This document shows positions 44,211-56,461 of a DNA stretch of 64,000 bases, piece after piece. Positions within the stretch are counted from its first letter, which is position 1. The number at the start of each line of letters is the position of its first letter. A program made the position numbers and the translations under genes. This stretch comes from Pleurodeles waltl (lineage: Eukaryota > Chordata > Amphibia > Caudata > Salamandridae). The notes under the pieces are model-generated. The model did no database searches, was not told where the DNA came from, and saw only the letters and a program-made list of their open reading frames with translations. The stretch is taken from NCBI RefSeq assembly GCF_031143425.1, contig NC_090444.1, positions 1,316,523,324 through 1,316,587,323 on the forward strand, in the 5' to 3' direction.

Positions 44211-44579
44211 CCCAGGACCTGGCCCATCTGCAGGCTTTAGAATAAACAAGCACAGGAGAATGTGCTTGTTTTTTTCTTTTACATTTTTGCCGTGAATTCG
44301 CGAGCCTGAAGTGAATTTGCCGCAATTTTTTTTAAAGTACCTTTTTGCCCAAGCAGGGTCCCGCTGGGACCCTAACACCAGAGCTAAGGGTCAGGGTGAC
44401 CTTACCCTGCCACTTTTCTTATTTTTTTTTTTTTACCTTTCTTCTGGGACTGAAGCTGAGTCCGAAGATGGCTGCCAACACTTCCTGGCTGAAGCTGAGT
44501 CCCAAGATGGCTGCCAACACTTCATAGCTGAAGTGTTGGCAGTCATTCAGAGCTCTGCAGATCTCACAAGCTTTTTTTT
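44211..44579. other. Non-coding sequence with a ~40-bp tandem duplication
   Basis: At about 44449-44525 the unit CTGAAGCTGAGTCC/AAGATGGCTGCCAACACTTC occurs twice, followed by a short inverted piece. Nothing else recognised. Confidence 0.6.
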
Positions 44580-45500
44580 ATTTGCAAAACCTTTGCACCT
44601 CAAGATATCTATATTTCCTTTACCCCTTCACATCCAAGGACGTAACCGTTACATCTTTGGCTGCGACACTGAGGGCCAAGGACGTAACCATTACGTCCTT
44701 GGACTGGCTCATGGGGGGGAGCGCAAGCGCTCCCCCCCATGAGCCTCACCTTAGCGCCCCCACTGCAGAGATGGAAGGGGAATCGCATCCCCTTCCACCC
44801 CTACCCCGGTGGCGTCTGATGATGTCAGCGCGTGATCACGCACTGACCTCATCTGAGTCCTGCTCCTCCCCGCTGGAAGCTCAGCTTCCAGCACCGATGG
44901 GAGGAGAAATGCTTTTGCATTTCTCCTCTAATCACATGGAGGGGCTGAGAGAGGCAATGCGATCGGGCAGCAGAAATGCCCACTAGCACCAGGGAGTTTA
45001 TTTTTTTTTAGGTTATTGGCATGAGGGGTCAATTTCACGCAAGGGGAGCGACCCCTTAGGCAAGGGTCGCTCCCCTGGGGGGACAAAGTTATTTTAGGCC
45101 ATTTCTGCTCCCCTTGGGGGCAGATCGGCCTATTTCTATTAGGCCGATCTGCCCCCCGGGGGACAGAAACCACTTATGCACCAGGGATTGGTTTGTGTGT
45201 ATGTGTTCGTTTTGTTTGGGGGGCAGCCCCTTGGGCAAGGGTCGCTCCCCATGGGGGCACATTACTGTTGGCTCTGCCTATTTTTGGAAGGCCCATCTGC
45301 CCCAAAGGGAGGCAGAAAGCCCACCAGAGACCAGGGAAGCTTTTGTTTCCAAAACAAGAGGGTGGGGGTATGGCCATACCCCCACCTCAAATAAATGAGG
45401 CCAACGTTGTTCTGCCCACCAGTGGGCAGATAGGGCAATTACCCCAGAGCCAGACCCTAGTGGGGTCAGAAAGTCTACTAGATGCCATGGAATTTTTTTT
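44580..45500. repeat. Palindrome-rich repeat region
   Basis: Contains a perfect 19-bp hairpin with a 2-nt loop (44706-44745), a 17-bp hairpin (45116-45132 with 45140-45156), a stem around 45040-45075, and an about 175-bp spaced repeat of CAAGGGTCGCTCCCC (45061 and 45236). It also has repeated ACGTAACC/TTACGTCC motifs near 44640-44700. It looks like the end region of a non-autonomous DNA transposon, but the family is not identified. Confidence 0.6.
44706..44745. repeat. Perfect inverted repeat, 19-bp arms, 2-nt loop
   Basis: Arms 44706-44724 and 44727-44745 are exact reverse complements (GGCTCATGGGGGGGAGCGC and partner). Confidence 0.95.
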
Positions 45501-46079
45501 TTAAACTAAAAATAGTGGAGTGGTCGCTACCAACCAGTATGGGCCTGGTTATGCCCCCATCCTAACTGAAGAAGTTAACAGGCTTTCAGCTCTCCCCCGC
45601 ACACTAAAACATCCTATCCCACGGCAGGCAAGAGGACATTTGATTATTTTGGGTTTTGGTTGGGCCATCAGAGCTTGGCTAACTCTCAAAAACATCCCAC
45701 TTGGAATGGTGAGGGCTGCACTTTTTGAACTTTGGGACGCTGCCATGTAGAAAAATCCATAAGACCTACACACATCTGAAAACTAAACATCTGGGTGAGT
45801 CCAGGATGGTGTGCTTCACATGTACCCGCACCATTTTCTTACCCACAATACCCTGCAAACCTCCAACTTTGCTGGAAATCACACATTTTTTCCCCATTTT
45901 TGTGATGGAACCTTCCCTAATCTGCAGGAATCCACATAATTCCTACCACCCAGCATTGTCTCACCTGAACCGATAAAAATTCTGCCCCACTTGTCAGCCT
46001 AAAAATGTTTTTCCCCCCAACTGCCCTTTTGGACCCGCTTTGGTTCCCCCTCAGTTTTGACATGTTTTTGGCTCTTTCC
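45501..46079. other. Non-coding, nothing recognised
   Basis: Short open frames on both strands lack motifs. Probably part of the same large repeat as its right neighbour. Confidence 0.4.
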
Positions 46080-47560
46080 TCTCATACGCACTTGGCCCAC
46101 GTACACAAGTGAGGTGTCATTTTTAAAGGGAGACTGAGGGAAACGTTGAGCGGTAGGAAATTTGTCCCAGTGCGGTGATCCCACACAGAAATGTGGGAAA
46201 AATGTAATTTTTTAGCTAAATTTGAGATTTGCTGAGGATTCTGGGTAAGAAAACACTGGGGGATCCACGCAAGTCAGACCTCCCTGGACTCCCTCGGGTG
46301 TCTAGTTTTCAGAAATGTCTGGGTTTGGTAGGTTTCTCTGTATGGCTGCTGAGCCCAGGACCAAAAACACAGGTGCCCTCCGCAAAAACAGGTAGTTTTG
46401 TATTTGATAATTTTGATGTTTCCAGAAAGTGTTTTGGGGCATTTCCTTTCACGGGACCTGGGCCTACCCACACAAGTGAGGTACCATTTTTATCAGAAGA
46501 CTTGGGGGGGGGCGTTGGATGGAAGGAAATTTGTGGCTCCTCTCAGATTCCAGAACTTTCTGTCACCGAAATGTGGGGAAAAAGTGTTTGAGGTTTGCAA
46601 AGGATTCTGACTAACAGAACCTAGTGAGAGCCCCACAAGTCACCCCATCCTGGATTCCCCTAGGAGTCTAGTTTTAAAAAATGCACAGGTTTGGTAGGTT
46701 TCCCTAGGTGCTGGTTGTGCTAGAGGTCAAAATCCACAGCTTGGCACTTTGCAAAAAAGAGATCTCTTTTCTTTGGGAAAATGTGATGTGTCCATGTTGT
46801 GTTTTGGGGCATTTCCTGTCGCGAGCACTAGGCCTACCCACACAAGTGAGGTACCATTTTTATCGGGGGACTTGGGGGAACACTGGGTGGAAGGAAATTT
46901 GTGGCTTCTCCCATGTTACCAGAACTTTCTGTCACCGAAATGTGAGGAAAAAGTGTTTTTTTGTCAAATTTTGAGGTTTGCAAAGGATTCTGGGTAACAG
47001 AACCTGCTGAGAGCCCCACAAGTCACACCATCCTGGATTCCCCTAGGTGTCTACTTTTCAAAAATGCACAGGTTTGGTAGGTTTCCCTAGGTGCCGGCTG
47101 AGCTAGAGGCCAAAATCTACAGCTTGGCACTCTGCAAAAAACAGCTATGTTTTCTTTGGGAAAATGCGATGTGTCAATGTTGTGTTTTGGGGCATTTCCT
47201 GTTGCAGGCACTAGGCCTACCCACACAAGTGAGAAACCATTTTTATTGGGAGACTTGGGGGAACGCTAAGTGGAAGGACATTTGTGGCTCCTCTCAGATT
47301 CCAGAACTTTCTGTCACCAAAATGTGAGGCAAAAGTGTTTTTTTGGCCAAATTTTGAGGTTTTAAAAAAATGCACAGGTTTGGTAGATTTCCCTAGGTGC
47401 TGGCTGAGCTAGAGGCCAAAATCTACAGCTGGGGACTTTGCAAAAAACACGTCAGACTTCAATGTAAAAATGTGATGTGTCCATGTTGCTTTTCCTGTCG
47501 CGAGCATTAGGCCTACCCACGCAAGTGAGGTACCATTTTATTCAGGAGACTTGAGGAGAC
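46080..47560. repeat. ~370-bp tandem repeat, about four units
   Basis: The block ACAAGTGAGG(T/A) recurs at 46105, 46472, 46842, 47224 and 47522, giving spacings of about 367, 370, 382 and 298. Between them are repeated GGTTTGGTAGGTTTC, GGGGCATTTCCT and CCAGAACTTTCTGTCACC blocks. Units differ by many substitutions; the first is the most diverged and the last is shortened. Open frames inside are shadows of the repeat. Confidence 0.85.
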
Positions 47561-47763
47561 ACAGAATAGCAAAACAAGTGTTATTGTCCCATGTCTTTCT
47601 CCACATTTTTTCCTTCCAAATGTAAGACAGTGTGTAAAAAAAGACGTCTATTTGGGAAATGCCCTGTAATTCACATGCTAGTATGGGCCCCCCAGAATTC
47701 AGAGATGTGCAAATAATCACTGCTTCTCAATACCTTATCTGGTGCCCATTTTGGAAATACAAA
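47561..47763. other. Flank of the tandem repeat, insertion site of the Harbinger element
   Basis: No gene. The sequence ends in AAA at 47761-47763 immediately before the Harbinger terminus. Confidence 0.5.
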
Positions 47764-47830
47764 GGGGCATATTTATACTCCGTCTGCGCCGATTGTGCGT
47801 CAAAAATGTTGACGCACAACCAGTGCAAAC
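47764..47830. repeat. Left terminal inverted repeat and subterminal palindrome of the Harbinger element
   Basis: GGGGCATATTTATACTCCGT is followed by TTGTGCGTCAA..TTGACGCACAA, an imperfect hairpin. Preceded by AAA, a likely 3-bp target duplication. Confidence 0.75.
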
Positions 47831-48166
47831 GTTGCCCCGTATTTAAACTTTGACGCCTGAGCCCGCGGATGACAAAATTCCGCCGTGTGCGTCATTTTTT
47901 GGATGCAGCAACCCGCCTTCCGTTAATTATATGCAAGGTAGGCGTTCCCGTCCAAAAAATGGCTTAAATGGCTGTGCGTCGTATTTATGCTTTCAGGCAA
48001 AAATGACGCACGGCCGGGAGGCGGAGCCAGAAAATGACGCACAGCCCGATTTGCATCAAAAATTAACGCCTGGGTCAGGGCAGACGTTAAAATGGGGGAA
48101 ACACACCTGTATATAATCAGAACACACAGAACAAACAGCAGAGCAGCAGAGCAGCAACAGGGAGCC

Positions 48167-49904
48167 ATGGAGGTGATTCTAATCCAGCATGCACGCAGAC
48201 GCAGAGCCCAGCAACAACAACAGCAGCTACAACAACACCAGCAGGGACCCCAAAGGCAGCGCAGAAGGCAAGAGAGGATATTCCGCCCAAGAACAACCCT
48301 TCAGGGCCTCAGGGAACACAACATCATACAGAGGTACCAGTTGAACTGGCAGGCCATTCAGCAGCTGCTGCGAAACATTGAACAGCAGTTGGCCCCCACT
48401 TTGGTGACACCCCGCACCATCCCAACAGAAACAAAGCTGCTTGCCGTACTTCACATGCTGGCAAGTGGCTCTTTTCAAACAACTGGTGCCCTGGTTGGCG
48501 GAATATCACAACCATCATTCTCCGCCTTTTTGCCCAAAGTACTGGACGCCATCATTCGACTGACACCCCACCACATCTGCTTCCCTAACACACTGCAGAA
48601 GCAGCAGGAAACTAAACAGGGGTTCTACGCAATCAGTGGCTTCCCACACGTCCTTGGTGCAATCGACTGCACACATGTACGCCTTGTGCCACCTGCTGCA
48701 ACTGAACACCTCTACCGCAACAGGAAGCACACACATTCCATCAACGCGCAGGCCATTGTAGATCACCGGGGATTGATCACCAACATCGTGGCTAAATATC
48801 CTGGGAGTGTACATGACTCCTTCATCTTCCGTCACTGCACTATCAATGAACACTTCTAGGATGGACGGCATGGCAATGGACGACTTGTTGGTAAGTACAA
48901 AAACCTACATATATACACACTGCACAGCAACCCTCTAGGACACACAACACATACACCACAACAGCAACATGTCGACAGGAACACACTGAGGTCGTGACAT
49001 CGCTAGCCATGTTTCTTAAGTCATCATTGAACCTGTCACACATCGGAATTTACTGTACAGCCTAATGTGAAGACGTCAATGAGTGTGGTTGCCTAAATGT
49101 CACCTTGCAAATTGTAAGTGTCCCAATGACCTTTACATTAATACATTGCCTAAGTCTAAAGGTATGGGATGTCCAGGGTACTTTGATATGAACGTGTTAA
49201 CGACACTTTAAATTTTAACTCTGCATGGAACTATCATCTCACCCCCAGTGAAGACACACGGACACCTGTATCACAAGTCACAATGCTAGGGAGGGCACAC
49301 TGTACTGAAAATCCCAAAACATACTGCTGACAAACGGTTAGCAGACAAACACTTGTTCAGCCAAGGAAACAACACAATGCAGATGGTATAGCCTACAAGC
49401 ATAGGATGTCACATTAGTACACAAAAGAGTCACAGACAACACAAGACAACTACTGCCATTAAAGGTCTTTTCAATAGTGCCATCTACATCAACATGATCC
49501 CATTCATTTTCTCTTGCAGCTGATCAGGGGTATGGCATCCAGCCATGGATTATGACACCATTTGGCAACCCGAGTACAGCTGCAGAACGTGCATACAACG
49601 AGGCCCATAGGAGGACACGCAGCATTGTCGAGCAGACCTTCGGCATCCTCAAGTCAAGGTTCCGCTGCCTCGACATCACTGGTGGTAGCCTCCTATATTC
49701 CCCGAGATGGTCTGTAGGATCATCCTCACATGTGCAATATTGCACAACATTTGTGTCAGAAGAAACATTCCCCTCCTGGAACCAGAGCCACACATGCCTG
49801 AAGAGGAGGAAGTGGAGGATGATGGCCTGCAACAGGAGGGGGAACTACAGAACACAGCTGCTGGTATACGCAGGCAGCAACACATTGTAAATAATTTCTT
49901 CTGA
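48167..49904 (+). pseudogene. PIF/Harbinger DDE transposase (HARBI1-like), two exons, one stop and one frameshift
   Basis: Exon 1 is 48167-48890 (ATG in a GCCATGG context; an in-frame ATG at 48092 is less likely), with a Gln/Arg-rich N-terminus, a helix-turn-helix-like stretch (TETKLLAVLHMLASGSFQ) and the catalytic motifs VLGAIDCTHV (Asp codon 48665) and PGSVHDSFIF (Asp 48815). Donor TTG|GTAAGT at 48891. Exon 2 starts at 49520 after CTCTTGCAG and has RSIVEQTFGILKSRF (Glu codon 49630), RCLD and, in the next frame, VCRIILTCAILHNICVRRNI with an acidic tail to 49904. The join keeps phase. Defects: TAG at 48857-48859, and one missing base near 49704. The transposase cuts the element at its termini together with a Myb-like partner. 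About 370 residues, the usual length; all three acidic residues are present. Confidence 0.9.
48891..49519 (+). other. Transposase intron
   Basis: GTAAGT at the left, a pyrimidine-rich TTTTCTCTTGCAG at the right, 629 bp, in phase with both exons. A candidate from sequence only. Confidence 0.7.
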
Positions 49905-50343
49905 ATATGATCACCTTCACCACTTTAGTTAACTAATTTAAATAAACACCTATTATAATCACCATATCATGCTCTGGCTATTCCTTTTTACACACCTTCA
50001 TCTCTACTTATCAGAATAAGAGTGTTGCCTCATGGAGCATTGCTGAGATACTGAGTAGGACACGTAACATCCCAGAGCTTATGTGATGCCTAACATACAA
50101 TGGTCACATACACACACACACTCTTAATGACATATATCATGTACATATCTCCTTTGAAGGCCTATAGCAGAGGGCCACAACTATTTCACACATACATGTT
50201 GAAAGCAAGGTCCAACGCAGCATATGGCACACAACTATGACACCATCACTCAATAAGGGGAATACAAGCCTCATACATGAGGCAGTCAATGTGCTTTGGC
50301 ATCACTAACAGGAATGTCTGACAAGACCCTTGACAGCAATTAG
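49905..50343. other. 3' untranslated and spacer sequence after the transposase
   Basis: AATAAA at about 49940 is a plausible polyadenylation signal. No other feature. The tandem duplication starts at 50344. Confidence 0.55.
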
Positions 50344-52710
50344 TCCAACTGCATCCAATATTTCCAAGGAATATCTGTGACTAGAGTTCCATAGAAGCAG
50401 AACACAGACAGCACAAGTGCCACACATATGACATGCATTGCGCACATGACATTCCATGTACATGTCAGCCCATTTCCGAACTCATCAGACACACATGCAC
50501 CTGGTCACAACCCACCTGTCGGAAGAGGTCCCTGGAATACTAAGATGTGTACCCTGATAATACCTCCTCTACAAACACAGACCAATATTAGCAAACCAGT
50601 GTGCTACACCCTTTCCTAAGGTATGCCATTGTCAAAGAACATCTGACTGCATGGACTTCAGGTCAATTTATACACTGTCTTCTAGTTTCAAAGCCCTGTT
50701 AGCACATGTAGATTGCTTCCCCTTGTGAAAATGTCTGTTGGCCCTTAGAATGCAAGTCCCACCTACAGGACTGGTGAGAAACAGATGCAGCCCACACCTG
50801 TGAATACCTCCATGCACCCCACCCATTGCAAAAAGCACTGCCCCTGATGATGCCTGGAACAGCATAGTAGTAGCCATTATGTCAAATACATCGTCAACCA
50901 TTGATAGTAATTAAGCCGTGTAACACAGCCCTTGGGTTCATTTGCCACCTTCAAAAACACAGGACATACACAGATGGACATGTCAACTGTCAAGTTTGTC
51001 CTCCAAACAGTCTCAGTCATACCACTGATTATGTAATTTGTCCAGTAGCTGGCTCCTGAATCATCTTGCATTCTGTCAGCCTGACTGTCAACTGTCTGTG
51101 CGTCACATTAAAGTATCCCTGTGTCTACATATGTACCACACTTGCGTTGTCAAACCTGCCATTCATCAGGGGGCATTGGGCATGGGCTTCTACCATGCAT
51201 ACACAAATACATTGTATAGCATCATCTGCCTTTTAACTGTACCATTTGAGTTAAATCCTCTTGGAAATGCAAAATTCATGGCCCATCCCTTTTCTGGGTT
51301 GCATTTATGCATGAATGACAAAGTGTGACAGTGTCCCAGGGTCATAGGCAGGGCTTGGGTACGGGGCTTTCAGCACAACCAGAAACCTCTGATAATGTAC
51401 ATGACTAATACACAAATGTCAGGACCATGACAGTTCACACACAGCATCACAGTGCGCACAACATAGTGATGCGCCGTGTGTGCTGAATAGCTGCTAGACT
51501 AAACAGCACAGAGGCTATGATGTTCCCAGATGCAGTGGGAAGTGCAGAGGCCAACCTGTGTACAAATGTTGTAATGACACCTGACGGAACATGACAATTA
51601 AGACATTATCTCACTCAGCACACCAAGGTTGCCCTGTTGACTGTCTCATTACACGTCTTTAGTGACAGGGTGGGACCATCCACATGTTGGTTCACATGTC
51701 CACATCTACTCTACTCACATTGATCAACAAAGGATACTCAGTAGTTACAGGAATAGCTGCCACTGACACATGATGAGTCTTGGTCCGAACTGTGACAAAT
51801 TACATCCCAAAAAATCTACAGGATCATCATTGTACCACACACATGAACAAGACACCTATGTGCAATTGATCACTGGAAATATGTGGACACGTGTTGTCTT
51901 GTATGCTGGTCCACCACAGCCACTTGATAGTTGGGGCTTACTTCTATGGCCTCAACTGTGGTGTCATCATACATATGAGATTGACCCTTGTCTGTCTGTG
52001 CAAACAACATGGTACCCACTTCCTCAATGCATGTGTATGACTCACTGTGGGATTCATCAACTAGTGCCTAGGAAGCTCTTACCAATACTCTAGGACATAG
52101 GATGTAGAAATTGTGGACCTTTGACATGAACATGTGTCTGCCATCCATCTGGTGCCTGCTATGTCACATGTGGTGTCTATGTGACCCTATAACTTGGAAG
52201 TATACTTTGCGGGTGTTGTTACATGTATGACTAACACATGCCCTTGCTCATTCCAATTTTTACTTGCATCTTAGGGTTGGACACATGGACGTCACATTCA
52301 TACAACCAAATGTACAATAATGCTTCATGTGATGTACACACACACCTGGTCAACCAACAAATTAGTTGTCAAAGCACACACTTTGAGCCAAAGGCAATTA
52401 GGTATTGTACATATGTGCGTCACATTGCTATCCTCTCCTTATGGCAAACATGCACAATTTGTGCCATACATATATGTTGGCCACACATATGACCATCTAT
52501 GACGTCAGCCATCTGTAAACATACTGTGAAGGGTGTAGTGGATGATGTTCCGCTGCAGTATGATGTCACACATGTGAACAAACACCACCAACACCATACT
52601 GTCTTCAATTAGCCAATCTCTGATGTGTTCCAAAAGTAAAATAACCAAAAAACATGTAAAAATGCCCCAAACCAGTTAATGCACTGTAATTTTGACGTCC
52701 CTAGCAGTGT

Positions 52711-52892
52711 GCGTAATTTTTTGTTGCACAAAACTGTATTTGCGTCATTTTTTTTGACGCACAGGAGTGAAATAAGCCCGCATCCAGATATTTGTACAGT
52801 CCATGTATCATTATGTGGATGCGGGTTAATATTCACGTCCGTGCGTCAAAAAAAATGACGCAAATACAGTTTTGTGCAACAAAAAATTACGC
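52711..52892. repeat. Perfect 52-bp inverted repeat with a nested hairpin (unit 1)
   Basis: Arms 52711-52762 and 52841-52892 are exact reverse complements, 78 bp apart. They include GTGCGTCA and TGACGCAAAT motifs like those near the element termini. Within the spacer CCCGCATCCA and TGGATGCGGG form a second stem. Confidence 0.95.
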
Positions 52893-53317
52893 ATAACACG
52901 AAAAAGGTGGGACTTTTCATTCAGGAAGTGATGTAATAGGATATCCTGTTTACAGATCATGTACAGTGGGTGTACTTTCACTTTCACTTTGCAGTCTATG
53001 ATCCTTCTAGACTGTGTGGCTGTGTAGAGAGTGTTGTCCAGAGATTTTGTGCTGTATTTGTCCTGTGTGCTATCTGTAAAGTCCTTTTGTGAAATACATT
53101 TTGTTTGTGTATACTGTAGTACTGTGTTTTGTCTACATTTGTCCATTTATCTTGTGTATTTCTTGTTTGTGGGAGTCTGTTGTGGGTAGTGTTAATTTGG
53201 GGATAGTTGGGCTCTTTTAGTGTTTATGTTTACTTTTTTTCTGTCTTTTTACCCCTACTTTCACCCATTTCCCCTTTCTTTTTCTTTTACCCCTATTCCT
53301 TATCTTCTTCTATAAGT

Positions 53318-56300
53318 ATGTTTGGTAGGCCACGTCTTGGCAGGATGGGGGAAGAGGAGTTGGGGGGCTTCATCTGGCTGGTGACACATTTCTTGCTGCT
53401 CATGATCCAGGCAGGGGGCAGGGTCATACAGGGCTACCCGACAGAGGCGCGCAGAATCCGGTGGGGAAAGGTGCTGCATCACCTGCAGCGTGTGTATGCC
53501 TGCCAGAGGAGTGACCACCAACTGAAGCACCGGTGGGCTGACCTCATCACCAGGGAGCAGGATCTCTTGGACCACATGGGAATCATGATTGGTGGCACTG
53601 TTGGTGAGTACGACTATTGTAATTGTGCACAAATGAATGCTCTGTTGTGACATCAGTGGATTAGTGCAATGTCTGCCACCTAACTTGATGACTGTGTGTA
53701 ATTTTGGGGACATATGAGGGGATCATTGATGCACTATGGCAAGGATCACAATTGCTAGGTGTCAGGTAGCACGTGCTCAGCAAACTTACAGGTAACTTTA
53801 CCATGAAGGAAATTGGTGCGGCCTTTCTGTCAGCACAGCTAACAAAATAGGAGCCAATCATGTCTATATAGGGTACTATTGACAGAGAAGTACAGATGTA
53901 CCAACATTTAGGCCAACTATGTTGACGCAATTGCTAGACTGACTTTAGAATCACTACATGATGCTGAAAATGAGTGCTGCCTTCACAACAATTTATAATA
54001 GCAAAGTGGCTCAAACATTGGTCTCACGTGAGTCTGGTGAGTGTGGAAGGAAAGCGTTCACAGAAGTTCTATGAATGTGTGGGATTATTGTGTATCTTAA
54101 TCTTTTAGGATAAATGTCAGTTCATGGTTTGAATACATCGTGTAAAGGTGTAAGGTGCCCTCAGCTAACATCGTAAGATGTTTTTGGGAATTGGTTGAGC
54201 CACAATCCAAATATGGATGGCAGACCAAGTGTATGCACATGGCTTTACATCTCCATGGTTGGTGCAAATCACCAGAGCTGGGCCACATCAATTGACTATA
54301 CTGTAACAACAGGATGGCTTACAGGAGTCCCTGCCCCTCCCTCTGTACATTGGGCCAATGTGCACTAAATGCGTCATGGCCACAAGGCATGTTTGACTGG
54401 TAATGCAGTCCTCAAGTAACCAGGCATTGGATGTTTCTCTTGGATGCACATGATGAGACGATTACACTCCATATTTCTTTGTGCTCACCAATTATGGGGT
54501 CAAGTTTGCAACCACATGATAGTTAGGGCCAATGTATGTGTGCAGATATGTGTGTAACTGTCACAGGAGACCCATGCTATGTACAAGTTGGGCGTGAAAT
54601 ATCAGATGCTGTACCATCATGTCTGAATGGCTGCCATTTACTTATTCAGCCTACACATTGTAAATGATACTGATAATGTTGCACTGTGCACAGATTTTGA
54701 GCACATTTCTTCCTTCCATACCTTACAGGTGGACCGGCGCCCTACACTGTGGGAGAGGTGGCGACATTTGAGGACCCCGACCACTACAGTAAGTGTTGAT
54801 ATGTCTGTTATGTATTGTGTTTGCTGGTTATGGACTCGTGTGAGTTGGACGCATAGCAAGGTGTGATGCTGTGGTCAAGTTTTTCACTTGTTCCATGAGT
54901 GGGAATACAGTTTTCACATGTTTTGAGTTAGCCAATGCGTATCCAATGGTATCATGTAGGGACTGTAGGACATCCCTGTCGGCCCCACTGTGAGTACAGG
55001 GGATAGTCATGTCTCTGACACTTGTATCACCAAGAGTCGCAATGGAAGTCAGCCCCTATTTAGTCAGCCTGTCAGACCCACATTCTCTAAGATTGGTGGA
55101 GCTAATAGCTTCCCAATAGACATCTGCTTCACTATTTACCTACGTAATTTTGAAACAGTAGGTAGAACCTCCTAGCAGCATGTACTTCCACATGTAGTGC
55201 ATCAAGTCTGTGGAACCTGAGTGTAATGGCCTAGGTGTGCATGCAATTCATGCTCATGGGTGTTCTAGCAACTCTGTGTCTGATGTAAGACAGGCCTCAC
55301 TGGAAGTATATGTTGTGTACTAAGTTCTGATTTTCCTGACATGTCTGACCCTATGAGTGCTCTAGGGTTTGCTGACTCCAAAATGTAGATGGACCTTACC
55401 TGTGGTGTGTCTGTAGAGACAAACATGTATGGATTAGCCTATACACTCCTCGGTGTACATGTTGTTGGCAAATTATAGTTGTATATCCACCGCCCCCCCT
55501 CAAACACGGCCATGGGTTTGTGAATGGGGTACCTAGTATTGATGCTACCAGTATGTTACACATACCTGTGAAGAAGTGACGGTTTGGTTGCAAAGTAGTA
55601 TACACACTCAGGTTTGGCACTTGGTACCATACTGGAAATTCCAGTTACAACTTGCAGACCATGTGGCTTTAGTTTTGCTTTTTGTACACTGACATTTGTA
55701 GCCCAGCTCTTGGTGGAGGATATGCAGCATGATTCTTAGATGTTAACTGTCAGAACTCAGATTGCAAGTCAAGGCCAGTTGTTACCCATCTTGTGGGTTA
55801 TGAATGTGCTTTGTGTGATGTGACCTTTGTTGTCTGGCCTGCCATGTACCTCCTCAGGGACATTCGATGCTCTGTATCGTGATATGAGCTGTTAGAAGTA
55901 CAGTAGATGTATTGGCTGATTAACTTGCTGTGCTGTTTCACACAATGCAGTTACTAATGTGGCACATCTGCATTTGTCTTCACAGCAGCTAACATGACTC
56001 CAGTCCAGGTCCGTGAATTTCAGCGTCGGGCCATGCAATACCAGCAAATCCTGCTGATGGAGTCGGGGTTCCAGAGGATGCCCCGGCGATAGCGCCATGA
56101 ACGTGCCTCCGGGGCATGGTGAGCCTTCCCACAGGGTGGGACTACTGTGCCCACCACAGCCAACACAGAAACAACCATCAATGAGAGCCAGGTGGCCCCA
56201 CCCACAGCTGCCACTGTTGATCCAACATCTGCAGGACTTCCTGGCCCCAGCATTGCCACTGGTGCAGGACAGCCCACACAGACCTCCTCCACCGGTACCC

Positions 56301-56461
56301 AGACTGCCACTGCTCCAGCTGTTGACCCTGCCGCCTTCAATAGACTTGAAAACAAGATGGACAAAGTGCTGCGCAAGGTGAGCCACCTGAGCCGGGACGT
56401 GCGGCACATTAAACGGCGGGTCAAGGATATCAAGAGGACCCTCCGGAAGGCCAACCTCTAG
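53318..56461 (+). pseudogene. Myb/SANT-like Harbinger accessory protein gene, copy 1 (three exons)
   Basis: Exon 1 (53318-53603) begins MFGRPRLGRMGEEELGGF. It codes for a Myb/SANT-like helical DNA-binding domain: conserved W in FIWLV, RIRWGKVLHHLQRVYACQR and QLKHRWADLITREQDLL. Donor GTTG|GTGAGT. Exon 2 (54729-54788) adds GPAPYTVGEVATFEDPDHY, donor GTAAGT. Exon 3 (from 55986) adds VREFQRRAMQYQQILLMES and, in the same frame after two stops (TAG 56090, TGA 56120), a Thr/Pro-rich linker and a basic coiled coil (NRLENKMDKVLRKVSHLSRD ... to 56461). In known Harbinger systems such a protein binds the termini and brings the transposase into the nucleus. Phase is kept at both joins. The stops truncate the coiled coil. 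An upstream in-frame start at 53207 gives a hydrophobic tract and is unlikely. Confidence 0.8.

Noticed and set aside
46229..47327. Open frames of 70-120 residues recurring along the sequence
   Set aside because: They recur with the ~370-bp tandem repeat and change frame between units; not coding.
51770..52093. 107-residue open frame conserved in both tandem units (also at 58986-59309)
   Set aside because: The two units differ by only about 1 %, so conservation is uninformative. No motif, no coding context.
53207..53317. In-frame upstream start giving a signal-peptide-like Phe/Pro/Ser tract before the Myb-like protein
   Set aside because: A DNA-binding nuclear protein is expected to start at MFGRP (53318). 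The tract is a T/C-rich leader. In unit 2 the ATG is lost (ATGTTTAC to AGGTTTAC region).
55892..56454. 171- and 144-residue minus-strand open frames
   Set aside because: Antisense shadow of the Thr/Pro-rich and coiled-coil part of the Myb-like gene.
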